A stretch of DNA of 50,462 nucleotides from Burkholderiales bacterium (GTDB lineage: Bacteria; Pseudomonadota; Gammaproteobacteria; Burkholderiales; UBA11063), in the NCBI GenBank assembly GCA_019744945.1, contig JAIETT010000085.1, positions 1-50,462 on the forward strand, read 5' to 3'. Position numbers and translations under genes: made by a program. The stretch's first letter is position 1. Every line of letters begins with the position of its first letter. The notes beneath the pieces were generated by a model, which made no database searches, was not told where the DNA came from, and was given only the letters and a program-made list of their open reading frames with translations. This document shows, piece by piece, positions 7,418 through 13,405 of the stretch.

Positions 7418-7447
7418 AAGCTCACTACTCTGAATAGTGGGCTTTTT
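7418..7447 (+). terminator. Terminator-like hairpin with U-tract on the plus strand
   Basis: AAGCTCACTA and TAGTGGGCTT pair over 10 bp (one G-U) around a 7-nt loop and are followed by TTTTTT on the plus strand. All genes here run leftward, so it implies either a short plus-strand transcript antisense to this intergenic region or protection from rightward read-through. Confidence 0.5.
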
Positions 7448-7460
7448 TATTGTTAAATGA

Positions 7461-7712
7461 TTAAGCATTAATTCTACGTAAGCGCGAATATCTCATAAAT
7501 ACACGCTTACCCTCAGGTGTTTCAACATCAAAGCCACTCAGCTCTTTTGGATCAGTTAAGTAAATTTGCACCACTTTAACTTCCACACCATTTTGCACAA
7601 CGCACGGGTTCAACGTATTCACAACCAATCGACTGCCAAATCTAACGTGACCGCTTTCTTGCTGGTTAATATCGACATACTTTAAGTTTTCAATGGGTTC
7701 TTTATGCTTCAT
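7461..7712 (-). CDS. Hypothetical 83-aa phage protein
   Basis: This small protein is basic at the C-terminus (GKRVFMRYSRLRRINA) and beta-rich in the middle (VRFGSRLVVNTLNPCVV). It is in the leftward operon, directly downstream of a terminator that overlaps the previous gene's end. No family recognised. Confidence 0.55.
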   Translation of the reverse strand: MKHKEPIENLKYVDINQQESGHVRFGSRLVVNTLNPCVVQNGVEVKVVQIYLTDPKELSGFDVETPEGKRVFMRYSRLRRINA

Positions 7713-7730
7713 TAATTTGTTACTTTCAAT

Positions 7731-7756
7731 AAAAAACCCCGACTTTCGTCAGGGTT
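7731..7756 (-). terminator. Intrinsic terminator within the leftward operon
   Basis: On the minus strand AACCCTGAC-GAAA-GTCGGGGTT is followed by TTTT. The 9-bp stem has a GAAA tetraloop and overlaps the stop of the AlpA-like gene. It is a strong terminator placed between genes of one operon. Confidence 0.7.
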
Positions 7757-7982
7757 GGTTAGGTTGATTTATTACTGGGCGAGGATGAGTTGCAATCCAT
7801 TCCTCAATGAATGGTAGAATAGTTTGTCGCTTCCAAATATATCCACCAAATTTAATGTCGGAAGGTTGCGGTATTTTATTCGCTTTGCGTTGGTTGTGAT
7901 ATGTACCACGTCCAAAATTACACGCTTCACAAATATCATTAATCGTCCATTCTTCTTTTTGTTTTTGTTCATCACTTAACAC
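7749..7982 (-). CDS. AlpA/excisionase-like winged-helix DNA-binding protein
   Basis: This 77-aa protein reads WTINDICEACNFGRGTYHNQ... then KIPQPSDIKFGGYIWKRQT and IEEWIA. The order helix-turn-helix, 'P-P-x-KFGG---W', then a final helix matches AlpA-type small regulators and MerR-like excisionase folds. A role in early leftward regulation or excision is likely but not demonstrable. It overlaps the upstream 60-aa gene by 11 bp. Confidence 0.65.
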   Translation of the reverse strand: MLSDEQKQKEEWTINDICEACNFGRGTYHNQRKANKIPQPSDIKFGGYIWKRQTILPFIEEWIATHPRPVINQPNQP

Positions 7983-8154
7983 TTACAGGTCTCCTTTTCT
8001 TGGGTTGATAAAATTGGTCATAGTTGGTCGTTAAACCAGTGGTGATTTGGCGTTGCGCAATAGCCATTAGCTTAGTATCTAATTGCTCATGTTTTTTAAT
8101 TGAGTGTACTGCTGCACGAATAGCCGCGCGTTGATTATCCCTTGCTTTGCTCAT
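7972..8154 (-). CDS. Hypothetical 60-aa protein
   Basis: The track starts at GTG 8175, but AAAGGAG lies 6 bases before the ATG at 8154 (MSKARDNQRAAIRAAVHSIK...), so I use that start. It is a highly basic, helical protein with a KKRRPVSVK tail and may bind nucleic acid. Function is unknown. Confidence 0.55.
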   Translation of the reverse strand: MSKARDNQRAAIRAAVHSIKKHEQLDTKLMAIAQRQITTGLTTNYDQFYQPKKRRPVSVK

Positions 8155-8257
8155 TGCTTGCTCCTTTGTTAGCACACGTTACTACAGCTGCCGCAACTAC
8201 CCCAGCAATGTAAGCAATTACGAAATTAATTAGTATTCGTCCAATTAGTCTAAACAT
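8135..8257 (-). CDS. 40-aa single-TM protein
   Basis: This ORF is not in the track. ATG 8257 has AAGGAACC upstream and the ORF reads MFRLIGRILINFVIAYIAGV..., one transmembrane helix with a basic N-terminus. Its 3' end overlaps the next gene by 20 bp, hiding that gene's Shine-Dalgarno in coding sequence. It is the first gene of the leftward group at this point. Confidence 0.5.
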   Translation of the reverse strand: MFRLIGRILINFVIAYIAGVVAAAVVTCANKGASNEQSKG

Positions 8258-8309
8258 AATGGTTCCTTAATGAAAATAGTTAAATTAATGATGCACCCTT
8301 AGTGATTGT

Positions 8310-8315
8310 TATAAT
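8310..8315 (+). promoter_or_regulatory. -10 element before the membrane zinc-ribbon gene
   Basis: TATAAT lies 41 bp upstream of the chosen start of the next gene. The -35 region is poor (AATGAT at 17-bp spacing). The GTG start in the ORF track lies upstream of this hexamer, which argues for the downstream ATG. Confidence 0.4.
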
Positions 8316-8355
8316 AGAGGTCTCACATTCTAATAACTTTCAAAAAAGGCACATC

Positions 8356-8772
8356 ATGGATGTAACTAAGATATTAAGTATTCAAGCCCTAGATTTTGAT
8401 ATTTGGGGATTTCATGTAAAGGCTAATTTAATCATGTCTGTTTTCATTCTCTTTATTATTACTGGTTGTTGGATTTGGTATAAATATCATATTTCTAAGC
8501 AAGCTTTAATTAAAGAAAAACTTGCAAATGAGAAAAGTATTCGAGATTTTGAAATAGAAAAACAAAAACTGATTTTAGAAGAGGTAAAACTAAAGCAAGC
8601 AAAGTTAGACTCTAATCGTAAAAAACCAACATGGTGTCATGCTTGTGATGTTAATCGTGTATTTAAGGATTGGGTACCTGCACCAGGTTATGAAGATTAC
8701 ATCATTAAACGGTATATTTGCCCATGTTGTAAGTCAACGGACTTTTGTAATAAATCCGCTTCAAAAAATTAA
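8356..8772 (+). CDS. Membrane-anchored protein with C-terminal zinc ribbon
   Basis: The track begins at GTG 8302. I prefer ATG 8356, preceded by AAAAAAGGC and giving 138 aa (MDVTKILSIQALDF...). One transmembrane helix (about 24-42) is followed by a charged coiled coil (about 45-90) and two Cys pairs (CHAC and CPCC) forming a zinc ribbon. It is a plus-strand gene inside a leftward region with its own -10 element, so it looks like a moron. Function is unknown. Confidence 0.6.
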   Translation: MDVTKILSIQALDFDIWGFHVKANLIMSVFILFIITGCWIWYKYHISKQALIKEKLANEKSIRDFEIEKQKLILEEVKLKQAKLDSNRKKPTWCHACDVNRVFKDWVPAPGYEDYIIKRYICPCCKSTDFCNKSASKN

Positions 8773-8780
8773 TATGGTAA

Positions 8781-8918
8781 TTATGTTCTTGTTATTATTT
8801 TAGCTATTTCCTCATCTTCGGCTATCCTAAGAGTAACAATTTCTTCAAATGACATCATGGTCGTTTTTAAAACCTTTTGAGTAGTACTTCTTGGAATAAA
8901 TTTAAACTTCTTTTTCAT
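8781..8918 (-). CDS. Hypothetical 45-aa protein, first gene after PL
   Basis: The track starts at 8996. AAAAGGTGGAAAA precedes the ATG at 8918 (MKKKFKFIPRSTTQKVLKTT...), whereas the earlier ATG has no Shine-Dalgarno. It is basic at the N-terminus and acidic at the C-terminus, and occupies the position where lambda-type phages encode N-like antiterminators. The basic N-terminus behind a boxA-containing leader is suggestive, but there is no clear arginine-rich motif, so I do not call it N. Confidence 0.45.
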   Translation of the reverse strand: MKKKFKFIPRSTTQKVLKTTMMSFEEIVTLRIAEDEEIAKIITRT

Positions 8919-9002
8919 TTTTCCACCTTTTGTGTAAATCACATCACAATAGCGACTATTCCAGTTTTGTTTATGAATAATCGCCATTAGTTGCAATCTA
9001 TT

Positions 9003-9034
9003 AATTACAGGTTATATTGCAATTTCCTGTAATT
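9003..9034 (-). promoter_or_regulatory. 9-bp inverted repeat in the PL leader
   Basis: AATTACAGG and CCTGTAATT pair perfectly around a 14-nt loop, about 70 nt downstream of the presumed PL start. It could be a boxB-like or put-like element, or an attenuator. Role inferred only. Confidence 0.4.
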
Positions 9035-9060
9035 GAGTGGATTTCCATCTCGTAGATTCT

Positions 9061-9078
9061 AATTTGTTAAAGAGCTGG
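9061..9078 (-). promoter_or_regulatory. boxA-type antitermination sequence in the PL leader
   Basis: The minus strand reads CCAGCTCTTTAACAAATT. GCTCTTTAACA is the rrn/lambda boxA core bound by NusB-NusE. It lies about 25-40 nt after the presumed PL start. A short hairpin follows (GAG-at-GGA-aa-TCC-a-CTC). It supports processive antitermination of the leftward operon. Confidence 0.6.
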
Positions 9079-9109
9079 TAAATAGATGTATATATTTACT
9101 CATGACGTT

Positions 9110-9139
9110 ATTATTGCAAATAACGCAATACTGTGTCAA
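9110..9139 (-). promoter_or_regulatory. Leftward early promoter PL with CI-type operator repeats
   Basis: On the minus strand TTGACA (9139-9134), an 18-bp spacer and AATAAT (9115-9110) form a good sigma-70 promoter. The spacer holds ATTGCAAATAACGCAAT-type half-sites, and another TGCAAT lies at 9157-9162. The same half-sites flank the repressor gene. The 9000-9302 region has no gene and consists of PL, its leader and upstream AT-rich DNA. Confidence 0.6.
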
Positions 9140-9302
9140 CATGAAGATATCAAAATATGCAATATATTTTCACGCACAAGAAAATATTCAAATAAAACAA
9201 TCTGCGCTTAAATAAAATATTTTTAAATAGGTTGGTGATTAATGGACTTTTGGGATGTAGTGAGTTATAATTACTCATTAATACTTATGTGGAGTCTATA
9301 AA

Positions 9303-9521
9303 ATGAGATTACAAATTACAGTTGATGATGCATTAGGGCATGAATTACAAGCTAAAGCGCATGAGCTTGGCTTGTCTGTGAGTTCTTATGTGCGTTATAT
9401 GCTAAAGCAATCTACCAGCAAGCTAAATTTAATGGACTTAGCAATGGAAGATTTAAAAGAGGGTAGGGTTGAGAAAATTTCACTTGGTGATTTCAAAAAA
9501 CAACTCGGAGAAGCAGAATAA
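9303..9521 (+). CDS. Type II antitoxin, RelB/DinJ-like
   Basis: This 72-aa protein has an N-terminal RHH fold (MRLQITVDDALGHELQAKAH, then ELGLSVSSYVRYML) and a C-terminal toxin-binding tail (LKEGRVEKISLGDFKKQ). It would bind its own operator and neutralise the downstream toxin. It overlaps the toxin gene by one base (TAATG). A GTGGAGTCTATAA ribosome-binding site precedes it. Confidence 0.85.
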   Translation: MRLQITVDDALGHELQAKAHELGLSVSSYVRYMLKQSTSKLNLMDLAMEDLKEGRVEKISLGDFKKQLGEAE

Positions 9522-9793
9522 TGCTTGAGTTAATTCAAACCTCAACATTCAAAAAGAGCTTAAAAAAATACAAGCATGATAAAAAAGTTAATCAAGAGTT
9601 AGCTTTTATTGTAGATTTGTTGATTAATGAAAAGACGATCCCAGAAAAATACAAGAATCATCGTTTAATCGGTAAATATGATGGAATGCTAGAGTTGCAT
9701 TTGCGCCCAGATGATTTACTAGTTTATTTTAAAATTAATGGTGATAGCATTACATTGGTTGCTATTGGGAGTCATGCTGATTTATTTGGCTAG
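9521..9793 (+). CDS. Type II toxin, YafQ-family mRNA interferase
   Basis: This 90-aa RelE-superfamily protein has the typical start (TSTFKKSLKKYKHDKK), H64-type LRPDDLLVYFKI and a C-terminal GSHADLFG that matches the YafQ signature (H-x4-D-LLVY-x(n)-G-SH-DLF). YafQ toxins cleave translated mRNA on the ribosome. Located within the immunity region, the pair may stabilise the prophage or act in defence. Confidence 0.88.
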   Translation: MLELIQTSTFKKSLKKYKHDKKVNQELAFIVDLLINEKTIPEKYKNHRLIGKYDGMLELHLRPDDLLVYFKINGDSITLVAIGSHADLFG

Positions 9794-9796
9794 TAT

Positions 9797-9819
9797 AAAA
9801 AACCACCCGAAGGTGGTTT
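9797..9819. terminator. Bidirectional terminator between convergent genes
   Basis: AAACCACC-cgaa-GGTGGTTT gives an 8-bp stem. On the minus strand the loop is UUCG and is followed by TTTTTTAT, serving the 138-aa gene's end region. On the plus strand it follows the toxin stop by a few bases. Confidence 0.75.
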
Positions 9820-9822
9820 ATA

Positions 9823-10239
9823 TTAGTGGGTACTGAGCTTATGCAAAATATCTATGATAATATCAATATGAGTACAAATATACCAAAGAGCTCCACCCAT
9901 GCCAATTGCTATTGTGATTAATATTTTATTTAGATTTCCAATTTTTGAATTAATTTTAGTGATTAATTTAGTTTCAAGAGCATCAAATTTGTCGAGTATT
10001 TTTTCGTTGTTTTTTTCCCAGCGTTCGTTGTTTTTTTCCCAGCGTTTATCATTTTTATCTCTCTCAAGTCGCATTTCGCTTAATACATTTTGAATGTCTT
10101 CGCGAGTGGCGGCATGTTGAAATAATTGAATTAGCTCAACTTTACTTAAATTAATATTTTCAGAACTCATGATTTTACCTATTGCATCATCAAATTTATT
10201 ATAATGCTTATTTGTTGGATCAAAATTATACCCTTGCAT
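9823..10239 (-). CDS. Tail-anchored coiled-coil protein (unknown)
   Basis: This 138-aa protein has a helical region (about 60-110) with two copies of the heptad KRWEKNN/ERWEKNN, encoded by a 21-bp DNA tandem repeat at about 10008-10050. One transmembrane helix follows at about 105-130 (ILITIAIGMGGALWYI). This is the architecture of a tail-anchored membrane protein. It lies beside the immunity genes, so a superinfection-exclusion role is conceivable but unsupported. Its start overlaps the stop of the upstream zinc-ribbon gene by one base. Confidence 0.6.
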   Translation of the reverse strand: MQGYNFDPTNKHYNKFDDAIGKIMSSENINLSKVELIQLFQHAATREDIQNVLSEMRLERDKNDKRWEKNNERWEKNNEKILDKFDALETKLITKINSKIGNLNKILITIAIGMGGALWYICTHIDIIIDILHKLSTH

Positions 10240-10544
10240 TATTTTACCTCATTTTGTAATTTTACTTTGTTAATTTCATTATCAATAAACCCTTTTACAA
10301 AAAAGCTTAAATGTCCGCAATTTTTGCAAATCGTAACATATGATTCAATATAGAAGTTTTCTATTATATTATGATCAACAGCTTTAAATGGTGCTTTGTC
10401 ATTGGTTGCATTTATAAAAAACTGACTATCACCACATACACCACAATGTTTATATTTTGTTAACAAAAAATCTGCTAATTCATCCATTGTTACTGGTGGC
10501 AGTGTAGTTATAGTGGTTTCAATTTTAATTTTATTTTTATCCAT
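10239..10544 (-). CDS. Zinc-ribbon protein (unknown)
   Basis: This 101-aa protein has CGVCGD near residue 37 and CKNCGH near residue 76, a treble-clef or zinc-ribbon pair separated by about 37 residues. It is coupled to the downstream membrane-anchored gene by a 1-bp overlap, so the two probably act together. Function is unknown. Confidence 0.6.
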   Translation of the reverse strand: MDKNKIKIETTITTLPPVTMDELADFLLTKYKHCGVCGDSQFFINATNDKAPFKAVDHNIIENFYIESYVTICKNCGHLSFFVKGFIDNEINKVKLQNEVK

Positions 10545-10606
10545 AGTATAACCCTTGTAAAAATATAGTTATTTTTAGTAGTTTTGATAATTGTTATTAC
10601 TTCAAT

Positions 10607-10735
10607 CTACGATTTAGTAGCTCTTACCAACTGCCTGCGCTTCATTGTATAGCCTATTACATTCTGTAGCGTACTCACGTCTAAGCCCTGATTAGCTAAA
10701 ATATCTAGTAGCCGTGTATTTGTTGCTGTTAGTTC
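10607..10735 (-). pseudogene. ORF remnant lacking an N-terminus
   Basis: The minus strand reads 42 codons (ELTATNTRLLDILANQGLDV...) to a TAG at 10607. A stop codon lies just upstream and no start is present until an internal Met. The sequence looks protein-like (a helical domain ending GYTMKRRQLVRATKS). I take it as the residue of a deleted gene. Family unknown. Confidence 0.3.
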
Positions 10736-10769
10736 AAATTACTCACTAATACGTAGTATTACTTTGGTT

Positions 10770-11288
10770 TTAGTATTTATAATAACTTTTTATAAAGTCT
10801 TCCATGTTTGTAGCATATTCATTGGAACATGCATCGGAATTATTTGAGTTCCAGTGCTTCAACGCAGTTTTTTCTTTTGTAGTTAAATCAGATGCCTTTT
10901 TCTTATATAATTTACGAATTTCTTCATCTTTTGTTGTGGTTATGTTTTTAAGCATGCAACCTTTGATAAAAATAATATTAGAGAAATTTTGTCCAATATA
11001 GTAACTTAGTGGTTTATATGGATTAGATGAGTACTGATTTTTGATCTGGACAGCTTTACTGCCAATTAGCTTTGAGCATGATTCTCTGACTGACTTTAGG
11101 TTGGCTGCAGTTGGTTTAAATTCAGAGTTATCCTGAAACCTGTCATTGTAATAGTTATACGTGCAATCATCTAACAAATTGATAAAGGCTTCTTTATTTA
11201 AAGATAGCGCATCATGTGATGCCGCGAATAGTGATGTTACTAAAAATATTTTGTTCATTTGATTATGCCACGAATTTTTAGTAATCAT
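10770..11288 (-). CDS. Secreted protein beside the repressor, lysogenic-conversion candidate
   Basis: The 172-aa product has a signal peptide (MNKIFLVTSLFAASHDALS following a short extension) and four mature cysteines. GGAG lies 8 bases before the ATG of MITKN. I do not recognise the family; the mature part is helical and lysine-rich. It is next to cI on the same strand, so it is probably expressed in the lysogen and exported to the periplasm. Confidence 0.6.
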   Translation of the reverse strand: MITKNSWHNQMNKIFLVTSLFAASHDALSLNKEAFINLLDDCTYNYYNDRFQDNSEFKPTAANLKSVRESCSKLIGSKAVQIKNQYSSNPYKPLSYYIGQNFSNIIFIKGCMLKNITTTKDEEIRKLYKKKASDLTTKEKTALKHWNSNNSDACSNEYATNMEDFIKSYYKY

Positions 11289-11353
11289 TACATATTCTCC
11301 AAAAAGTTAAACCCTAAATTAAAATCATTTTATTATTTTAGTCGTAAATATCA

Positions 11354-12046
11354 TTAAACTACAGCTCGACCTAATGAGTAAAGCACCAAACCCAATAAAA
11401 CAATCGTGGACTTACTACTGTTTAACTCATCGTCATATTGGCGGTATTCTTCATTGTCAGAACTCCATCTTTCACCATTCGGTGTTATACGAAGTCGTTT
11501 AGCCCACGCATGGTTTTTAGTAGTTAGGGCAAAGACTCGATTGTCGATAAACTCTTTTCTAGATATATCAATCACAACTCTTTCGCCATCCCGCAATGTT
11601 GGATCCATGCTATCCCCAACCACTTTTACCACGGCTAAATTTTCTTTTTTAACTCTAAATTCAGTTAAGAATGTATCGTTTAGTGTATGAGATCTAACAA
11701 TATTATTTGGTGATATTACTTCAACGCCACAATGTGAATTGGCGGCAAGTCCAACATCATACTCGAATATGGTAAACGTGCCAGGCTCTTGCTCTTGAGC
11801 TTTTGCATCGTCGGATTTATCTAAATATCCATCAACTAAACCTAGATTTTTTTCAATTAGTTTTGCTTTTTTATTTGATATATTACGCCCGCCATTTAAA
11901 TATAAATATATGTCAGTTGGTTTTTTATCAGCTGGCAGGTTGATTGCTATACGCGCAAAGTTTGTAGCATTACCATTAAATTTCTCGTCAATAAGTTTTT
12001 GTAGGTTTTGCGCTCGTATAGTAAAAATAAAATCTCTTACGCTCAT
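11354..12046 (-). CDS. cI: CI-like prophage repressor, S24/LexA peptidase fold
   Basis: Residues 10-75 form a helix-turn-helix DNA-binding domain (FARIAINLPADKKPTDIYLY). The C-terminal S24 domain has the Ser nucleophile S146 in VVGDSMDPTLRDGE and the general-base Lys K183 in HAWAKRL. A Cys-Gly at 106-107 is the likely autocleavage site. RecA-stimulated self-cleavage would release the lytic genes. It is divergent from PR, with palindromic TGCAAT operators in the shared intergenic region. Confidence 0.9.
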   Translation of the reverse strand: MSVRDFIFTIRAQNLQKLIDEKFNGNATNFARIAINLPADKKPTDIYLYLNGGRNISNKKAKLIEKNLGLVDGYLDKSDDAKAQEQEPGTFTIFEYDVGLAANSHCGVEVISPNNIVRSHTLNDTFLTEFRVKKENLAVVKVVGDSMDPTLRDGERVVIDISRKEFIDNRVFALTTKNHAWAKRLRITPNGERWSSDNEEYRQYDDELNSSKSTIVLLGLVLYSLGRAVV

Positions 12047-12057
12047 GGTTTCACCAA

Positions 12058-12090
12058 ATGCAATAAATATATTGCAAATTATGCAATAAT
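12058..12090. promoter_or_regulatory. Repressor operators between cI and PR
   Basis: TGCAAT-aaatat-ATTGCA is a perfect dyad and is followed directly by another TGCAAT half-site. The repeats overlap the PR -35 box. Related half-sites occur at PL (9113-9162) and at 13083-13093, defining a repressor regulon within the prophage. Confidence 0.65.
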
Positions 12091-12101
12091 AGGGTTATAA
12101 T
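12072..12101 (+). promoter_or_regulatory. Rightward early promoter PR
   Basis: TTGCAA (12072-12077), an 18-bp spacer and TATAAT (12096-12101) form the promoter. The -35 lies within operator half-sites. The expected start, about 12108, coincides with the first base of a 13-bp RNA helix. Confidence 0.65.
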
Positions 12102-12108
12102 CACGTTT

Positions 12109-12183
12109 ATCGGTAATGTGGACTTCTACAACGAGAAATAATCAGAGATTTAGTATCTCCCTAAATCTCCCCACATTGCTGAT
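12109..12183 (+). ncRNA. Structured PR leader RNA (put-like candidate)
   Basis: ATCGGTAATGTGG (12109-12121) pairs with CCACATTGCTGAT (12171-12183) over 13 bp with two G-U pairs. Inside, GAGATTTAG (12145-12153) pairs perfectly with CTAAATCTC (12161-12169). The outer helix starts at the predicted 5' end of the transcript. HK022 put RNAs are similar-sized folded leaders that modify RNA polymerase in cis; this function here is a hypothesis. A further small hairpin (TCGAG-ttaa-GCTCGA) precedes the first gene's ribosome-binding site. Confidence 0.5.
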
Positions 12184-12255
12184 AACACCAATCGCGTACC
12201 TAGCCAGTGCCAGTTCGCGTAAATGTTTTAATCGAGTTAAGCTCGAAAGGTAAAA

Positions 12256-12510
12256 ATGTTGTTAATTAAATTCTTAATCGCTAAATTTCGTGAGTTAAGA
12301 TACCATATGCGAAAAGAAGTTTGGCGACTTCAACACATCAATGGCAGAATGTATTGTGATTGTTTTGACTTAAAAAGTCCTAATTTTCCAAAAGCATTTG
12401 AAAAATGCATACATGGATATCCTAAAGGTGGTTATCCTGAAGGATACCCTGGTTACGCGGAGCATCTTAAAATGCTTCAGGAATCAAATGCTCAAGAACA
12501 AACTCTTTAG
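12256..12510 (+). CDS. Hypothetical 84-aa protein, first PR gene
   Basis: This small protein has a basic N-terminal helix, a CDCFD segment and a glycine/tyrosine/proline run (GYPKGGYPEGYPGY) before a helical tail. AAAGGTAAAA precedes the ATG. It occupies the cro position, but I see no helix-turn-helix, so I do not call it Cro. Its 3' end overlaps the convergent 104-aa gene by 44 bp. Confidence 0.5.
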   Translation: MLLIKFLIAKFRELRYHMRKEVWRLQHINGRMYCDCFDLKSPNFPKAFEKCIHGYPKGGYPEGYPGYAEHLKMLQESNAQEQTL

Positions 12511-12781
12511 ATAAAGAATATACATCATGTTCATTAATTGTTTCTTTAATAATGATATTTAAATTAATAAGTGTATCAAGTGTTGTATGAAATTTTTGGT
12601 AACCATATTTATCGCGTAAATTGCTCAACTTAGCATTTTTTGGATCTGGCCATCCTTTACTTCCATCAGGAATATGTATTCGATTGGCTTGATAATGACC
12701 GTCGGTGTTATATGGATCATTTATAAAAATATTAATTATTTCATCTCTTAATTCAGGAATGAAAAGCGGGTGATCTATCAT
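12467..12781 (-). CDS. Hypothetical 104-aa protein, winged-helix-like
   Basis: Minus-strand protein with AAAGGACTTTTA upstream of ATG 12781. The pattern of helices followed by KLSNLRDKYGYQKFHTTLDTL and a short beta hairpin resembles a small winged helix, but I do not recognise a family. It is downstream of the operator-linked minus-strand promoter at 13063-13093, with a structured RNA between. It is antisense to the 3' end of the first PR gene. Confidence 0.5.
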   Translation of the reverse strand: MIDHPLFIPELRDEIINIFINDPYNTDGHYQANRIHIPDGSKGWPDPKNAKLSNLRDKYGYQKFHTTLDTLINLNIIIKETINEHDVYSLSKEFVLEHLIPEAF

Positions 12782-12919
12782 TAAAAGTCCTTTAAATTAA
12801 GTTCAAGTAGTCGCGTACTCCAGCTATTGACCTACGAGTAAAATTTTTTCTTGGTCACTTAATTTAGGAATTACGAATATTAATAAATCTTTTAAAAAGC
12901 GGTTTGGTGAAAGCCCAAA

Positions 12920-13057
12920 CAAAAAAAGCTATATAGTCTGAAAGCGGCTATATGTTCTTACCGTGCTATCAGTTAACGTTTTTGCAGGCATAGACTGATA
13001 GCACTCCAACCAAAGAGACAGAATCTCTTATGTTTGTGATCCTATGATTAGTAGGAT
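12920..13057 (-). ncRNA. Structured minus-strand RNA under a repressor-type operator
   Basis: Read on the minus strand, this region forms four successive hairpins: ATCCTA/TAGGAT (13039-13057), AAGAGA/TCTCTT (13013-13029), a perfect 10-bp GTGCTATCAG/CTGATAGCAC (12963-13004) and CATATAG/CTATATA (about 12930-12953), the last followed by GC and TTTTTTT, i.e. a terminator. There is no ORF. It could be a small RNA comparable in position to lambda OOP, or an attenuated leader of the 104-aa gene. Confidence 0.5.
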
Positions 13058-13062
13058 TCTTC

Positions 13063-13093
13063 ATTATAGCATAAACTTTTCTGCATTATGCAA
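13063..13093 (-). promoter_or_regulatory. Minus-strand promoter with repressor half-site
   Basis: On the minus strand TTGCAT (13093-13088), a 19-bp spacer and TATAAT (13068-13063). GCATTATGC overlaps the -35 and resembles the CI-type half-sites at PL and PR. It would drive the structured RNA and possibly the 104-aa gene. Confidence 0.5.
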
Positions 13094-13149
13094 AATATTC
13101 TTATTTTTTGAGTTTATTTTGTGTTGTCTTTTATCGGTTGGTTGTGGAA

Positions 13150-13216
13150 TTACTCATTTGTACTCAGAATTGCACAATTTTGAGCACAAATGAGTAAATT
13201 GCGCTCAATTTTGAGC
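13150..13216. repeat. Inverted-repeat cluster upstream of the replication genes
   Basis: TTACTCATTTGT (13150-13161) and ACAAATGAGTAA (13186-13197) form a perfect 12-bp inverted repeat. Next to it is the near-palindrome GCTCAA-tt-TTGAGC (13203-13216), and TTGAGC/GCAC half-sites recur between the arms. Operator array or replication-linked element; no gene is encoded here. Confidence 0.45.
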
Positions 13217-13313
13217 AAACAAGAACAATAAGCAGTAATTAATGCTGCTTGGTTCTCGCTCACATGAGCAATTAACCAAACACACTTCCAATTTCAATAA
13301 TTGGTGGTACACC

Positions 13314-13402
13314 GTGTCTACTCCTATAGACAAATCGGGTGGAGCTTGAGTAGCTACTTGCAGAAACCCGATGCAGATCTGTAGACATGGCTACTGTAGG
13401 AG
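13314..13402 (+). promoter_or_regulatory. Leader able to sequester the ribosome-binding site of the next gene
   Basis: CTCCTATAG (13321-13329) pairs with CTGTAGGAG (13394-13402), the Shine-Dalgarno of the 185-aa gene, over 9 bp with one G-U. ATCGGGT/ACCCGAT (13334-13340/13366-13372) is nested inside. An alternative helix TGTCTAC/GTAGACA (13315-13321/13381-13387) shares base 13321 and crosses the first one, so the two folds compete or form a pseudoknot. This looks like a translational switch. Confidence 0.5.
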
Positions 13403-13405
13403 AAT

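Noticed and set aside
8781-8918. Calling the 45-aa protein an N antiterminator
   Set aside because: It follows a boxA leader and is short, but lacks an arginine-rich RNA-binding motif.
12256-12510. Calling the first PR gene Cro
   Set aside because: Position fits but no helix-turn-helix is visible, and the GYP-rich segment is unlike Cro.
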